A DNA stretch of 64,000 bases from Trichinella spiralis. Taxonomy: Eukaryota > Nematoda > Enoplea > Trichinellida > Trichinellidae. The DNA is taken from contig CM012955.1 of NCBI GenBank assembly GCA_000181795.3, positions 10,861,976-10,925,975 on the forward strand, read 5' to 3'. Position numbers and translations under genes: made by a program. The notes under the pieces were generated by a model. It worked only from the letters and a program-made list of their open reading frames with translations, had not been told where the DNA came from and searched no databases. Of the stretch, positions 1-12,370 are shown one piece after another; positions within the stretch are counted from its first letter, which is position 1; each line of letters starts with the position of its first letter.

Positions 1-230
1 TGATATGACGAAGTATGCATTTTTGCTGCTATGCCTAAGTAGATTTCAGATTAGAACAAACAGTTTATAAAATTATAAAATAAGCTTTTGTTCTTTTTAT
101 ACAGTTTTTTTTAAAAAATAGCTTGTGATAATTGTTCACATAAAAGTCAATGAGTTACCTCCCTTCATCAGCGACCGCAGCATATTCAAATGAGTGCTTA
201 TATATTAAAGCAACATGTTTTTTATTGAAG

Positions 231-414
231 GAATATGAAAAAGACGAAGATAAACGATCAGAAAGAGTTGAAGACTTTTGCAGAGGAAGAGGATGACAGT
301 GAGGCGATTACGATATCTTTTGACAGAGCTGAAGAAACTCCGTCAACAGAGAAGAAGCCACTTTTGAATGATGCAGAACCCCCTAATGAGAATGATGAAA
401 TGAGTCGAATGTAG
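231..414 (+). CDS. 3'-terminal coding exon of an unidentified gene entering from the left
   Basis: An acceptor-like TTTATTGAAG precedes an open frame that runs to TAG at 412-414. There is an ATG at 235, so a small self-standing ORF is also possible. About 60 residues are visible. They are hydrophilic and acidic (run EEEDD) and contain EKKPLL, which fits the acidic dileucine sorting motif [DE]xxxL[LI] used by AP clathrin adaptors on cytosolic tails of endosomal or lysosomal membrane proteins. No domain is recognisable. Inference: cytosolic C-terminal tail of a membrane protein whose body lies outside the window. The frame is chosen because the alternatives stop early; the family is unknown. 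Confidence 0.45.
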
Positions 415-2032
415 TATGAAAAGGTTGGTTTTGTACAGTATTCGAACGATTATTTAATTTGCTCTGGTTTCATCTTGACCATCCATTATTCTATGTAACA
501 ACTGTGTAACGAACGGCCATCACAATCGCTCTTACTGTTTCCTCTGTGACACTGTTCTTCTCTTTGGACGTCATACTTATTTATTATATATACCCACAAA
601 TACAAATATTCATCCTATATTACGCATTTTACGCTATTTTTTCCATCTTATTCTACTACTGTATCCAATCTTTTTGTGCGCTGAATGTGCAACTATTCAG
701 TTATCAGACTAGACATATTTCAGTTGGTTAGTTTGTTTGTTTGTTGTATACTGCGTTATACGATGTATTATTTTTTATTTCTTTCTTGTGAGAGAAAAAG
801 AATTTAAGAGATCTGATCGGTTACAGTTGAAATTGTCGTTCCGAAGCTGTGCGGTCTTTATTATACAATCAGTTTTATCTCATTTTATTGCAATTAAATC
901 TGTTATTTTTCATAATCAGGACTTGTTTTGTTGATAGCATGCTTATTAAATGATGAAAAAAGTTATTTTCGTAAAATGTATGAAATTATGTAAATTTTTA
1001 TCGAACAACAAATTTTGCAACCGATGTAATTAATAATGTCTTTCTTGTATTTTTGTATTAAAACATTTTTCGCCAGAGTGCCTGCCAGATTTTAGTTCTT
1101 TGAAAACTCATAAAAATAATTGAATTTACTTTTCAAACATTTTTTATAAAGTATATTATAATATGACTTCGAGATTGTTTTTGAACAATTTGAAACGGTC
1201 AATCAACACAAAGAGTTAAATAAATGTATTAATTAATTATTGAGTTAAAAGCATTTTATGCAAAAGCAACTACTGATGATGCACAAAACATCAGTGCCAT
1301 TTGCCTTGTTCTTGCATGTTTAAATTATTCAGTTAACAGCTGAAACTAGCCAACTAGCTGCTTGCAACAAGAAACGAAAAACGAATTGTTCTTTTTTTTC
1401 CTCAAAACACGCAAAAGAAGTAGTACGTTGTCAGTTTCCAATTTGCTGTTTAATACAAATCGATTAGTAATAAATATTAATTTATCAAAATGAACATTAT
1501 TTAAGCATTAAATTGTTATTGTTCAGTGTTTTTCGCAAAGTAGATATTTTTTAGTACTTACTTTAAAGAATACTGTAGTCATACTGTAGTCACAGACGAT
1601 GAATTTTACGTGTGATCTTATTCATTCAAATGTTCTCGCGTTTCAGTGAAAGGCTGTTGTTATAGCATTTATTATTATAACAATAACAGGTTCCAACAAT
1701 TTTGAAAGTAACTTTGTTCAGGCTACTTGTTTTCAGCAGTGTATGACTGTTGTGGTCTTTGTTTCGTCAGCGTAATTACTTTTGTCACATTGATAAATGA
1801 TTATGATTTTTTTCCAATGAACTTATAATTTATTTCTTTTTCAAGTGAAAAAAATCCACTTTTCAATAAATGTTTCAAGTGTAAAAAGTTGATTTATGAA
1901 ATTTGATAAATGATCTGAAATGAACTCGTTTCAGGTTGAACAGCTGAAAGTGTAGCCTTATCAGTGGATCAATCGCTGGTGGTGGGCTTTGATTTGAATT
2001 GTTGTGCAGCACAGTGTGCGAAAATTCGCATC
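415..2032. other. AT-rich intergenic stretch, 3' flank of the left gene and 5' flank of the DOCK gene
   Basis: No convincing coding exon is seen. Short open frames at 546-934 have no family resemblance and biased T-rich composition. An AATAAA at 1219-1224 could serve the upstream gene. In-frame sequence just upstream of the DOCK start is open back to a stop at 1937-1939, so the 5' UTR or an acceptor (TTTCAG at 1929-1934) probably lies there. Confidence 0.5.
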
Positions 2033-4489
2033 ATGCAACAACGGGCTTTTGCTCGCCGATTGACTAAGTAAATGTTGTTCATCTGTGGTATTTTGGACTC
2101 CACCAACTGAGAATTTGCATTTTCAGATTGCATGCTTCTGACGTACGTCGACAAGTTGCCTCGAGTTATCCTCAAAAAGCTGAATCAACTTCCTCGTCAA
2201 ATCGTACATCGTTGACAAATTTTGTAAGTTGACTTGAAAAATTTTTTTCCTTTCCAACGAAATGGCTTTGCTCCAACGGTGTTACTGGTCAATTTTGCAT
2301 TCTGTAGCCAAATGTTTATGATGTCGTCGACCCAGTTGATTTCGAAGAGTACGTCTCGCAGTTGAAGGCTAGCGTTTATGAGCATGGCTGGAATGTGCGC
2401 GTCAGCTTTGCCGATTTTCCACCAAATGACATTGAATTGAAAACAATTCCCAAAAATGAAGCTTTCACACAACGAGCTCTTCTCCATGCTAATTTGTAAG
2501 CGAATTCTTTTTTCTCTCATAACTTGTAATTTTTAAGATATTTTTCTCAAGATTTTATTCAGTTTTTAAACTTTTTTATTTTATTGAATATTTAAGATTT
2601 TTTTTTTAAATTAATAATGAAATAGGCCAAGTGATTTTCTGAATTATAACTTTAAATAATTTTAAGCGAGATTATTTATGTTCGTATTGAACAAACGATC
2701 TCATGCTGATCATTTTTTAGTTACTTTTTTCGGATATTTAGTTTAGCTCCTATTTTTATTTTTGCATTTGGTCTACATTGTTGATTATTTTTCATCTAAT
2801 ATTGTGCATGTTTTCAAAGTGAAAACTTTCTGAAGTCACAATTTCACACTGTGCACGTGAAAGCGTGTGAACAGTGATTTGCTCAAAGGCTGAAGTTGGC
2901 GTTTTCATCATTCAGATGAGCTGTCAATAGTTGGTTGCATTGGTCTGTTTGAGTTGTGCATTATTTGATTGTAAATATTCGCTAAGGGTAATTTAGAATG
3001 TTTTATTTACCTCTATTACGGTGTATTTGTATTAGTGGAATTTAATTTGGATGGTCATTTGGTTAGATATTTTAACAAGTCATTTAATGCATGTTTACGC
3101 TTAAAATTCAGGTGTTTTTTTGTATTATGTAATGTTTGGAAATAATTTTTGCAATGTTTTTCACTGCTCTTAGGGAGAAATTGGAAAATCCAGTGAAAGA
3201 TATACTGGCCGCTTATTCTGCCGATTACGTGGTCGTTTTACGACGGTAATGTGTTGTTCATTTGTCAATTGCAGTTCTTTTTTGTACATTTGAAAATATT
3301 ATAATTTTGTATGAAGCAAAATAAAGAGAGATTTACATAGCATTAAAGTTGAGTGAATTGTTTGCTTAGGTATGAGAACTTTTCTACTGGAGAATTGTAC
3401 AAGAAGAATCAAAGTGAACGATTGGCGTCGGTGAAATTTGGTCCGACTCAGATTTATGAAGTGGATTTGGATTCCATCGCACCGGATGTACGTTGAAAAA
3501 ATTTTTTAATATGATGAAAATGGTTATTTTTCGTCAAATCAGGATTCTGTGAGAACTTCTTGTGTTTCGTTCGTATCCGGCTCAGAGGTGTGCAGCGCCG
3601 GCACCAGACGTTCCTGGTCGAGCAGTGCCAGTGATCTGCAAGTCGACTGCGATTTGTTCATTCCTGGTTATTTGTGAACATTTTTTTCCCATTTGCTGTT
3701 CTTACACTGGTCATTGTAGGTATTATTCAGAGGCGGCCGTTGAGTGAATTGGATGCTTTGAATGACACTTTAAGGCAGAAACAACGTCAGAGCGTCGTAT
3801 TTTCTCCATCCATGTTACCACCAGAGGTTTGTGTGTTGAAACTTTTTGCAGTATGTTATTTTTTTTTGCTTTGTTTGAAGGAAGAAATGATCGAGCTTCG
3901 GTATATTCCACCAATTCCGGCCGAACCGCAGGCGCATAAGTTGATCGTTTCTGTTCTTTCGTTGAAGTGAGTTTGTTGGCCAGTTATGTAAATTTGCTGG
4001 AAAGAAGAGCTAATCTCGTTTTTCGTTGTAAACGTTTGCAGATTAGAACCAGAATTCGAGCCCATCTTTGGCAGTATGTGGCTGTTCGATGCGGACAAAA
4101 AGAGACGGGTACATTGTGATTGGAGAGTTTTTCCATTTTGAAATTCAGTTTTCAAACGTTGCTTATTCTGGTCTTCTTTTTTGAGGTATCTGAGAATTTC
4201 TACTTTGACAACAATTCCGAAGAGATGCGAGCTCTGCTTCGGCGCAGCACCCCCTATCAGGATGCCAGCACTTGTTGCATGTCGGCTTTGTTCAAAATTA
4301 CATGTCCATCGCCAGATTTATTTCTCGTCATACGGGTAATTTTGCATTTTCATCTTCTCTGTTGTTGTATGTGTAATTTTCAATTCATTTAGTTGGAAAA
4401 AGTTCTACAACCTGGCGATATAAATGACGCTGTTGATCCATATTTAAAAGAGGACAAGGTAAAAAAAATTTCTTTTTTCAAATGTATGC

Positions 4490-4520
<31 letters not shown>

Positions 4521-7500
4521 CATTTATTTATTTATGAATGGAGATGGAATGGAGATTCTTTTTCAGAACAAAGAAAAATTAACCGCCAATGCTGTAGAAT
4601 ATTGTGATCGTTTGGGTCAGTACAGGATGGCGCTTGCTTGGAGTGCGGTGGATTTGTCCAAAATTATCGGCAGTGCTTCAACACTGGAAAGGGGTTGTAC
4701 AAGCGCAACTGGTCAAAATTACGAATGCCACGTCAGCGATTCAGACAGCACACTCTCTTCTGGAACACTTGGTCAGTGCACAGTTGATCTCATGTTTGTT
4801 TTATGGATTTATTATTTATTAATTTTTTTTGAAAAAATACATTTACAGGTGAATGCGTATCACAGAAAACAATGCGCAAATCTGCATCGGGTAGCGTTTC
4901 AAGAAGCACCCCAGTGCGCACTAGTTGGCGGCGTTCAGTGAAAAATAATGACGATCCACTCGAAATGGACTCATTCAAGCCACTGATTGTGACCGTTAAT
5001 AATTTTTTTAAGCAGGTAATAATTTAAGATTTTTCTCTTTTTGTTTCAAGCGTTTTTTGAAGTGGGATCGAATAATTTCTCTTTTTTGATTTGTCTCTCA
5101 GGAAGAGGATCGACTGACTGATGATGATTTGGCTAAGTATCTTTGTGAAATTCGTAAACCGTCATCGGCAATCAAACGGCTGAAATGCATCGGCGGTGTG
5201 ATGAAAATTGACGTCAGTCCGTGTTTGGAAGATTTAGAAAATACACTCAGTCCTGAATTGAATCCCCTCGAGCCGTACAATGCGACCAAGCCGCCGGCTT
5301 ATAAAGAAATTTTGGAATTTCCATTGAAACAAATATTCGCTCCTAATCTCTTTTACAGGTATTCTGTGTAATATTGTGTTTTTGTTCAATAGGTTTTGAA
5401 CAAACTCTCTTTATTCAATTTATTATAATTTTTGTAGAAATATGCTGTTCATATATCCAAAGTCGGTTAATTTTTCCAGCAGATCCGGCGTAGCGAGAAA
5501 TATTGCGGTTAAAGTTCAATTGATTCGTGCTGCTGATCCTCCACTGATGGTAATTTGATGATGAAACTGACTTATTTATTCAGTTCATCATTTTTTAAAA
5601 CTGAACTTTTTTACTTTAAAATAGTATTTAATTATTTCACTGTGTTTAGGCATTTTTTGGCAAATCAAGTTGTCCTGAGATGCAAAATTACGCCTTCACC
5701 ATTGTCAATTATCATAATAAGTAAATTGTTTGTGTTAATTAATTTTTCAGATTGATCGATTTTTGCTTTCATTCAGATCACCACAGTTTTATGATGAAAT
5801 TAAAGTTAAACTTCCAGTCGATCTCTCCGACAGTCATCATCTGTTGTTCACATTTTACCACGTCAGCTGCCGCCAAAAGTCCACTTCGGATAATCCCGAA
5901 TCGGCCGTACCTGTTGGCTATTCTGTAAGATGATTTGGTCTCTTTGTTTTCGACCATTTCAAAATTTGTTTTTTTCCCCAGTGGCTTCCACTTGTCGCGA
6001 ACGGTCAATTGCCCAGCGGTGACATCAGTTTGCCAGTGTCGTTGGATGCTCTGCCGACGAGTTATTACTATTTGTCTCCAGAAGTATGCGCTGTTTTTTC
6101 TCATTGTTGCTTTTTCCAATGACATTGATGAATTTGTTGTAATTGGTCAGGTGAATTTGCCAAATATCAAATGGCTGGACAATCATCGTCATTCATTTTT
6201 CATTCGACTCAGGCCAGTGACTACCGTATTCACTGAGGTGAGAGTTGAAAATTCGTGGTCGGTCTTTGTTGAATGAAAATGTTATTCCCATTTCATTTCA
6301 GGATAGTCATATTGACAACTTTTTCACCCTGTATCGACAGTTGAAAACCAACAGCGCAGCAATGTCTGAAACAGACGTGCACAACATCATCCGCAGCATG
6401 ACCAAAGCTAGACCGGAGTCTCTGGTCAAATTTTTGTACATAATTTTGAACAAGCTGTTCAATTTGATGCTGTTCACGTCGTCAGGCTATTCTCCGTTTG
6501 GTATGTTGTTTGCAAAGTGGATAGCGGAATATAAGACTTCTGTTGCTGTTGTTTAGTTTCAGTGTCGAGCGTGTGTTTCGAAATGATCGGTCAGCTGGTG
6601 AAGATCATATCCAAATTGGTGGACGTCTCTTGCGACCAACACGACCGCAGTTCACTGTTAGCCGCCTACATCAAATACGGACGCCTGTGCACTGGTGGGA
6701 AAGGCGTTGTGAATTTGTTGTCGTTGATGACCGAACGTGAGAATATGTTTTTTCCCTTGCAGGCGTCGACGGCGAAGAAGAAGCGTCGGCCAAGTCGACC
6801 GCCGGGCCAGGTCGTAGTAATTACTACGTGGACCAGCAGCAGGAGGAGAGCAGCTTGGCGCACCGTTCGCCGAGTCACAACGACCTCGTCGACGTGATAC
6901 GTGAGTTGTGGACTTGTGTAAAAATTGATTGGGGTTCCATTTTTGAAATAAAATTTATATAATTCAGGCGGTTTTGAAAAGTCCTCCTCTTGTCGGTCGA
7001 CGTTCGACAGTGCCGGCGTTGCGCACCGGCAGGGATCATCGCTGGCCACCGCCGGCCAAGTTGGCAAACAGTTGCACGAAGAGATCACCATGCAGTGGCT
7101 GGCAAGCGTGGGACCGTCGCGTGAAATGGCCTGCGCCAATTCGTGGTTCTTTTTGGAAATTTTGGTATTTGTTGTTTTGTTGTTTCCAAATTCAGAGGGG
7201 TAGGGGGAGGGGGAGGGGGAGGAGAAATGTTTTAATTGTTCTCTGCTTGTTCCAGTCGAAAAGCATTGCCGAATATCTGGCGGTGAACAAGCGCCTGTAT
7301 TTGCCTCGCAAGATGCGCCTGCCTGAGCATTACTTGGACGAGCTGACCGCGTTGGTGTCGTTGTTGGTCGGCGAAATGCTGGGTCGAGTGGGCAAAGATT
7401 TCCACCAAGCCCGGCGGATCAACTGCAGCGTCGGCTTCTTCTTCGTCGACTTGTTGTCGCTGATCGACCGCACGTTCGTGTTCGGCTTGCTGCGCTTGTA

Positions 7501-10500
7501 TTGGAAGAGCACCGCGACGNNNNNNNNNNNNNNNNNNNNNNNNNNNNNNNNNNNNNNNNNNNNNNNNNNNNNNNNNNNNNNNNNNNNNNNNNNNNNNNNN
7601 NNNNNNNNNNNNNNNNNNNNNNNNNNNNNNNNNNNNNNNNNNNNNNNNNNNNNNNNNNNNNNNNNNNNNNNNNNNNNNNNNNNNNNNNNNNNNNNNNNNN
7701 NNNNNNNNNNNNNNNNNNNNNNNNNNNNNNNNNNNNNNNNNNNNNNNNNNNNNNNNNNNNNNNNNNNNNNNNNNNNNNNNNNNNNNNNNNNNNNNNNNNN
7801 NNNNNNNNNNNNNNNNNNNNNNNNNNNNNNNNNNNNNNNNNNNNNNNNNNNNNNNNNNNNNNNNNNNNNNNNNNNNNNNNNNNNNNNNNNNNNNNNNNNN
7901 NNNNNNNNNNNNNNNNNNNNNNNNNNNNNNNNNNNNNNNNNNNNNNNNNNNNNNNNNNNNNNNNNNNNNNNNNNNNNNNNNNNNNNNNNNNNNNNNNNNN
8001 NNNNNNNNNNNNNNNNNNNNNNNNNNNNNNNNNNNNNNNNNNNNNNNNNNNNNNNNNNNNNNNNNNNNNNNNNNNNNNNNNNNNNNNNNNTGCATCGTCG
8101 GCTTCTTCTCGCGACTTGTTGTCGCTGATGGGGTGTACTGTTCGGCTTGCTGCGCTTGTATTGGAAGAGACCGCGACGGCGGTGACCAACACCCCCCAAG
8201 CCGCCGCCGACGTCGTCTCGCTGCGTCTCGACTTGCTGCGCATCGTCTGCTCGCACGAGCACTACATCACCCTGAACCTGCCCCAGTTGGAAGCGTTCGG
8301 CTCGGCGCCGGTGGCCATATTCCGCCAAGCGGCGTTGCGCTGTTGCAGCCAACGGGCTCCATCTCCGTCGCCGAGCGTGTCGTCTCGTTCGAGCGCCGGT
8401 TCGACCGCCGCCGCCGGCACCACCACTGGCGGCGGATGTTGGTCTTCGTCGTCGGCGGGCTCGTCGTCGGCGCCGGCGGCGGCCTCTGGAGCGATCGGCT
8501 CCGCCGAGTTGACGGTCGACTTCCGCAGTCGGCACTTTTTGGTCGGCTTGGTGCTGAGCGCCCTGGCGTCGACGTTGGAGTGGAACGTCGACTCGTCCCA
8601 AGCGGCCGCGGTGGCACTGCTGGCGAATTTGCTGCGCGCCCACGACTCGGACCGCCGACTCGACGACCGTTCGACCAAGAGCCGCGCGGCGTCCTTGTAC
8701 TTCCCGCTGTTGGGCGTGGTGATGGACGCGCGGGCGCGGCTCCACGACCCGGCCCGCGCCAACGATCCCGACCCGGACGTGACCATGCGCATGATCGCCA
8801 CCGGCCTGGTGCAGTTCGCCGGCTCTGGCACCATCGCCTCCGTCCCCGGCTGCGATGACCACGCCCCGTCGGCCGACGTGGTCGCGGCTGATTCGGTCGA
8901 CGCCGACAACCACCGGGCCCGGCTGCTGCTCACTTTGGACACGACCCGCAATTTGCTGCTCTGCTTCTGCTGGGTGATCAAGAACATCGAAGCGTCCGCG
9001 TTTCGCCAATGGTTGAGTGAGTTGCCGGCCGCGCGCATCGGTCACTTCATCGACGCCTTGCACGTCTGCGTCAGTTGTTTCGAATACAAGGGTCAGCAGC
9101 GGCGCCGTCAGCGGCACCAGCAGCGACAACCAGCCAAGGGCGGGGCGGTGGCGTTGGAACAGTCCTTCGACGACGGTCAACTGTCGGCCGAGGTGAATTT
9201 GATCGTCTTGGACGCGTTCGAGTGGATCTGCAAGACGGCCGTGTCGTCCGAATGTTTGGTCAGCGCCGGCAGTGGACCGGGCGTCTTGGGCGCGGCCTTG
9301 CGGCTGCTGTTGCACATGTTGTCGTGCAACCAGAGCGTGCTCGTGTTGGGCCAGTTGTTCGCCAGCCAGCGGGCCTTCGTCGAAAAATATCCCGAAATTG
9401 TGTTCGACGAACAAGTCGACCAGTGCTCCCAGCTCTGCTTGCAACTGTTGCGGCACTGCGCCTCGGCCGTGGCCGAAGTGCGCGCCCAGGCGGCCGCGTC
9501 GCTCTACCTGCTGCTCAGGCGAGCTTTCGAGTCGGCGTTGGTCAATTTCAGCCGCCTGAAAATGCAAATCACCGTCTCGCTGAGTTCGCTGGTCGGCGGC
9601 GCCTGGTTCAGCGTGGACCGGCTGCGCGGCTCGCTGGGCACCGTGCTCGCCTGCGTCGACCAGGCCGACCAGGCCGACACCGCCGCGGTCCAGTGGAGCG
9701 CGTTCGTCGACCAGGCCAAAGAGTTGGTCGAAAATTTGAACGCCATCCTGGCCGACACGGCCAAAATGGAAGAATGCCAGCAGGATTTCGAAATGCTCAC
9801 CGACCTGATCTACCGAATCGCCAAAGGCTACCGGCGTAGTCCGGACCTTCGTCTCGCCTGGTTGCAAAATTTGACTCAGAAGCAGCTGGAACGCGGCCAC
9901 CACGCCGAGGCGGCCATGTGCTACGTGCACGCGGCGGCACTGGTATCCGAGTGGGGACGCGCGTCCGGCGACGCGCCCCACTACTGGCCCAAAGGGGCGG
10001 TGGCGTTTTTGGCCTTGTCCGAGAACGTGCTCGAAGAGAGCGCCGCTTGGGAGGTGGACGCGTTCGCCGGCTCGGACCGCGACTGGGAGCCTCGACTGCC
10101 GGGTCGCCAGTTCAGCGAGGCCGGCCTGTGCGGCTTGCTCGAACAAGCTGCTCAGCTTTTCTACCAGGCCAGCATGTACGAGCTGATGCACGGCGCGTTC
10201 AAGCTCATCCTGCCGGTCTTGGAACGACGCCGCGACTACCGTCGCATCGGCCTGGTGTACGGTCGTTTGGCCGACGCGCTGTCGAGGATCGACGACCGCG
10301 GACCCAATTCGGACAAGCGCCTTTTTGGCACCTATTTCCGGGTTGGATTTTACGGAGCCAAATTCGCCGACCTGGACGGCTTGGAGTACGTGTACCGCGA
10401 ACCGGCGATCACCAAGCTGTCGGAAATATCCAGCCGTCTGGAGTCGTTCTACGCGGACCGATTCGGTGCCGGCTCGGTCGAAGTGATCAAAGACTCGAAC

Positions 10501-11250
10501 AACGTCGACCCGGCTCGTCTCGAGCCGCACAAAGCCTATCTGCAAATCACGTACGTCGAACCCTACTTTGACCGGTGGGAGCTGCGCCGGCGTGTGACCG
10601 TCTTCGAACGCAACCACAACGTCAGCCGGTTCGTCTACGCGACGCCGTTCACGTTGGACGGTCGCGCCCACGGCGAGCTCGGCGAACAGTACAAACGCAA
10701 GACCGTGCTCACCACCAGCCACAGTCTGCCTTACATGAAGAGCCGGGTGCTGGTGGTGCACAAAGAACAGAGCGTGCTGACGCCGGTCGAAGTCGCCATC
10801 GAAGATATCAACAAGAAAACTTTGGAACTGGAACTGGCCACCGGTCAGCAGCCGCCGGACGGCAAAATTTTGCAAATGGTACTGCAAGGCTGCATCGGCA
10901 CCACGGTCAACCGGGGACCCTTGGAAATTGCGAACGTGTTCTTGGGCGAGCAACAACCAGTGAACGGTGCTGCTGGAGCCGGAGCCGGCTCATCCACCAC
11001 TGCTACCACCGCCAATGCCGGTGAACCAGTGAGCGAAGTGTTGCAGAATCGACTGCGTTTGAGTTTCAAAGATTTTTCGAAAAAATGCGCCGATGCGTTG
11101 AGAGAGAACAAACGTCTGATCGGACCCAACCAACGTGAATATCAGAAAGAGCTCGAGCGCAACTATTTGCACTTTACTGAACAATTGACGCCGATATTGT
11201 CGTCGGTGGTCAGCCAGCAGAAGCGTTGCTGCGTGTCTCAAATCTACTGA
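2033..11250 (+). CDS. DOCK7: DOCK6/7/8-class (DOCK-C) Rho-family guanine-nucleotide exchange factor, complete gene
   Basis: Activates Rac/Cdc42-type GTPases at membranes through its C-terminal DHR2 domain; DHR1, a C2-like domain, binds phosphoinositides. Exons: 2033-2067, 2127-2223, 2308-2495, 3174-3245, 3370-3487, 3543-3666, 3720-3826, 3881-3966, 4042-4108, 4186-4335, 4393-4458, 4567-4771, 4849-5015, 5102-5358, 5438-5549, 5650-5720, 5777-5924, 5982-6083, 6151-6237, 6302-6500, 6557-6694, 6763-6900, 6968-7164, 7256-11250. All 23 introns are GT..AG and phases close. ATG 2033 is chosen because the next residues (QQRAFARRL) match the DOCK7 N-terminus. The N-terminal DOCK-C homology region ([13 protein letters not shown]) is followed by DHR1 at about residues 575-750 ([23 protein letters not shown]) and DHR2 from about 1600 to the end ([23 protein letters not shown]). 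Ignoring the 571-N gap, which looks false, the protein is about 2088 residues against about 2140 in vertebrate DOCK7. It is an ortholog of the undivided DOCK6/7/8 group, so the symbol is by similarity. Confidence 0.93.
4491..4513. repeat. (TA)n microsatellite in DOCK intron 11
   Basis: About eleven TA units between the exons ending at 4458 and starting at 4567. Confidence 0.9.
7197..7219 (+). other. G-quadruplex-type G-run inside a 91-nt DOCK intron
   Basis: Four runs of four to five G (7197-7200, 7203-7207, 7209-7213, 7215-7219) are separated by loops of one or two bases on the transcribed-sense strand, within the intron 7165-7255. A decoy acceptor, ATTCAG, immediately precedes the runs. 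Confidence 0.6.
7520..8090. other. Assembly gap (571 N) within the last DOCK exon, probably spurious
   Basis: The roughly 90 bases after the gap (8091-8178) repeat, with several indels and mismatches, the roughly 90 bases before it (about 7430-7519). Both end in the same stretch reading TTGGAAGAG-ACCGCGACG. Only after 8178 does new sequence start. Joining 7519 directly to 8179 keeps the frame and gives the spacing expected from DOCK7. Confidence 0.85.
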
Positions 11251-12370
11251 CTTGTTGCTCGCTTGCCTGCTCGATTTTGTGCATTTGCTATTTTTGTTCA
11301 TTTTCCATCCCATCCCATCCCATAATCATGAATAATCATCAATCCTTACCTTTATTACGTGTGCCGCATCATCTTTTTTTCAAATTGTTCCTTGCGTACA
11401 TGTTTTCTAGTCAGTAAGTAAGTAGTAAAGTGTTTTTACAGTTATTTCAATTTTGCACCAACTCTGACGTCACGTCAACAAGTGACAGACATCCTTGCGA
11501 AAGAAAGCTTGGAAAAAGAAGCGACTTTTCGATAAGAACGTGTCACTTTGGAATTGAAAAATAAAAAAAAGCAATTAGCAAAAACCAAGCACTCACACAA
11601 GCTTACATTGAAATATTATTCTTATTATTATTGTCGTTGAATAGTGAATATATATTGTGATGATTAGGAGTTTTTGTTTTCAAATTCAAAACCATTTCAT
11701 TTCCCTTTTTCAACTACGATACTTTACAGTATACCAGTCAATTGAACCTGCAAATCACAGTCTGTAACCGATGTTTTCGTTTACGAGATTGTTCTGTTTG
11801 ATCTGTCGAAGCGGCGTTTTTTGCCCCAACCTATCAGTTGTCCACGTCTGTTTGTCAGATTATGTTGATTTTACGCTGTTTATAATTGTGAGAAAAAGAC
11901 CAAGCGTTGCATCAGTGTCTCTTTGAATTTTTAGCCGAACGACAGACAAGACAACTTGCTTATAACGAACTGCCCGCGTTGGAGTTTGCCATTTTGCAAT
12001 ACAGCCGTCGGATACACTACTGCACAGTTGGCACTTGTTTGTCACCTGCTGTTACCACCACTTCCAAGTGGACTGACTGGTAAGTTGGCGGCGCTTGTGC
12101 TTGCCAAATTTACGACCAACGAGCGCATTGTTCACTCATTTCGCCGCAGCAACTTCTCCTGTTTGTCTTTTGGCCAGCAACCAACCTTCTTCTCTACTTC
12201 CTTTTTAAAGTTCCTTATTTTTTTTCAGTTTACAGTATTTAAATCCGCGATTGATTTTTTTTCTTTTTTTGCTATTGTAATAATAATTCGTTATTATTCG
12301 TTTATTTTTTCGTTTCATTTCAGGCACTTGTTTTACTGACGATTATTATTTGAAGAAGCTGCTGTTCAAC
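11251..12370 (+). other. DOCK 3' flank and possible 5' exons of the acyltransferase
   Basis: AATAAA at 11560-11565 is a plausible DOCK poly(A) signal. Further right, candidate exons 11771-11887, 11935-12079 and 12324-12370 are joined by GT..AG introns. They read in one open frame into the acyltransferase ATG at 12371, starting from an ATG at 11771. The cysteine-rich translation resembles nothing I know, so these may equally be 5' UTR exons. Confidence 0.4.
11560..11565 (+). terminator. Candidate poly(A) signal AATAAA, DOCK gene
   Basis: First AATAAA after the DOCK stop, 310 nt downstream and before the acyltransferase. Confidence 0.45.

Noticed and set aside
7501-8128. Open frames that bridge the N gap
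   Set aside because: Runs of N translate without stops, so these frames are artefacts; the gap itself appears spurious.
7330-10956. Very long minus-strand open frame (over 1000 codons) opposite the DOCK exon
   Set aside because: It is antisense to a GC-rich exon with clear DOCK homology; stops are rare there because of composition and the N run, and the translation has no family features.
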